Below, one piece after another: positions 63,244-64,000 of a stretch of 64,000 bases of DNA (positions are counted from its first letter, which is position 1; each line of letters begins with the position of its first letter). The notes under the pieces are model-generated. The model ran no database searches. It had not been told where the DNA came from and saw only the letters and a list, made by a program, of their open reading frames with translations. Source of the stretch: Asparagopsis taxiformis (taxonomy: Eukaryota; Rhodophyta; Florideophyceae; Bonnemaisoniales; Bonnemaisoniaceae); contig JALQPE010001846.1 in assembly GCA_030407315.1 (NCBI GenBank), forward strand, positions 32,532 through 96,531. The letters are read 5' to 3'. The position numbers and the translations under genes were made by a program.

Positions 63244-64000
63244 ATGGCGGATACGCATTTCAGCAGTTTGTTTTCAACGGTTTGCGGCGATCAAGTGAGC
63301 GCGTCAGCGGAGTCGCGCGGACTCAAGCGCGGGCGTCGATGTCAATTTGTTTGCGGACGTGGACGGTGCGGCTGTGCATATTGGGACGGCTTCGGTGAGC
63401 ACTGCTGGTGGCGATGTTGGCCTTCCGCGCACGCTGCACAACCACCAGCTGCCGGAAACCGACGAGGCGGACTATATCGTCGTGCGCAACATTGCGACTA
63501 AGGACAAGTTCAAGGACCTCCCGTTCCCGTACATGTTTGATGGCGCCGAGGGACCGCCGGAGACGATGGGTGGAGCATACGCCGCGGCGTTTTACCCTTG
63601 GGATACTCGGATGATGCGCCCCGCGCTGCGGAGGATGGCCCTAGCGACATTCGTACCCCTGCTGCAGCGTCAAACTTCAACGCAGCGACGAACCAGGCCA
63701 GCTCGGGACGGATGCCCAGTACCGGTCCGGCAGGCGAAATCACTGGTTCGGGGGGTACGAAGCATCCAGCACGCTCCGTCCCGGTTTCGGGAGGCACGAA
63801 GCATCCAGCACGCTCCGTCCCGGTTTCGGAGGCACGAAGCGCCCTGTTCGCTCTGCCAGAGCCTCCAGTGGAGGCACGAAGCACCCTGCTCGCTCCAACG
63901 TCACCGAAGCTACTACGCAGGACGTAACCGAGGTGGACGACGAACCGGAGGTGGCGGAGAGCATTCGTGAGCAGCAGGGGACGCAAATTACGGTGCCCAA
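63244..64000 (+). CDS. Unidentified repetitive protein, 5' part, frameshifted, runs off the right edge
   Basis: I do not recognise the family. The likely start is MADTHFSSLFS (63244). After about 30 codons the plausible coding moves to the +1 frame (HIGTASVSTAGGDVGL, ADYIVVRNIATKDKFKDL, to about 63595) and then back to the first frame (63598-63927). There, four tandem copies of a 36-39 bp unit encode GGTKHPARSVPVS-type repeats; the third copy has lost one base near 63831, after which coding continues in a third frame (GGTKHPARSNVTEATTQDV, then an acidic stretch) to the window edge. At least three shifts imply a decaying gene or an element gag; sequencing errors are the alternative. Confidence 0.4.

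Overview
This is a eukaryotic nuclear window (long intronless open frames, LTR retrotransposons, a hAT transposon, no operons). It is accessory, repeat-dominated DNA built around a small family of NB-ARC/WD40/TIR immune-type genes. Intron-poor genes in a sea of Ty1/copia elements suggest a florideophyte red alga such as Chondrus; that is a guess, and no single sequence here proves it.

Layout. 1-7108: a scrambled NB-ARC/WD40 pseudogene (copy 3, mainly minus strand), broken by a 5'-truncated copia element (copia-1), a 1.85 kb hAT element with target-site repeats, and a local inversion. 7109-23745: copia-2, flanked by GTGCA repeats. It carries a nested 11.9 kb fold-back element (A, 7382-19305) with terminal inverted repeats, subterminal tandem repeats and two inverted arms of 2.2-2.7 kb around a 2.6 kb centre. 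23746-28401: an intact NB-ARC-WD40-TIR gene (copy 1). 29850-35150: copia-3, an intact element with identical LTRs and one 1571-codon polyprotein. 36941-45319: a second NB-ARC-WD40-TIR gene (copy 2), interrupted in its WD40 part by two tandem tyrosine-recombinase elements, one full length and one internally deleted. Removing them at a 3-bp core restores the reading frame. 46762-52650: copia-4, interrupted by a gypsy-like element (predicted LTR, gag, protease). 52651-62907: a second, right-truncated copy (B) of the fold-back element, which interrupts the gypsy-like element. 62908-64000: the start of an unidentified, frameshifted repetitive protein gene.

How the parts relate. The three NB-ARC genes share about 1.4 kb of divergent upstream DNA. 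Copy 3 and copy 1 were a head-to-head pair, and copia-2 (later carrying element A) landed in the middle of their shared intergenic region. Upstream of copy 2 the same divergent region survives but the partner gene is gone. All three proteins begin with an N-myristoylation-type MGxxxS sequence, so membrane attachment of an NB-ARC switch with a C-terminal TIR effector is inferred.

The most unusual observations are: (1) the fold-back element, whose centre lies in opposite orientation in A and B and whose arms have evolved in concert within each copy; (2) a recombinase-only element with Ngaro-like A1-ORF-B1A2-B2 repeat geometry that creates an immediate TAG in an immune-type gene and could restore it by exact excision; (3) shared oddities of the copia families, including a half-tRNA-iMet-type primer site, a C-H-H-C zinc knuckle, T/S-x-DD reverse transcriptase boxes and a repeated LTR start about 50 bp inside the 3' LTR.
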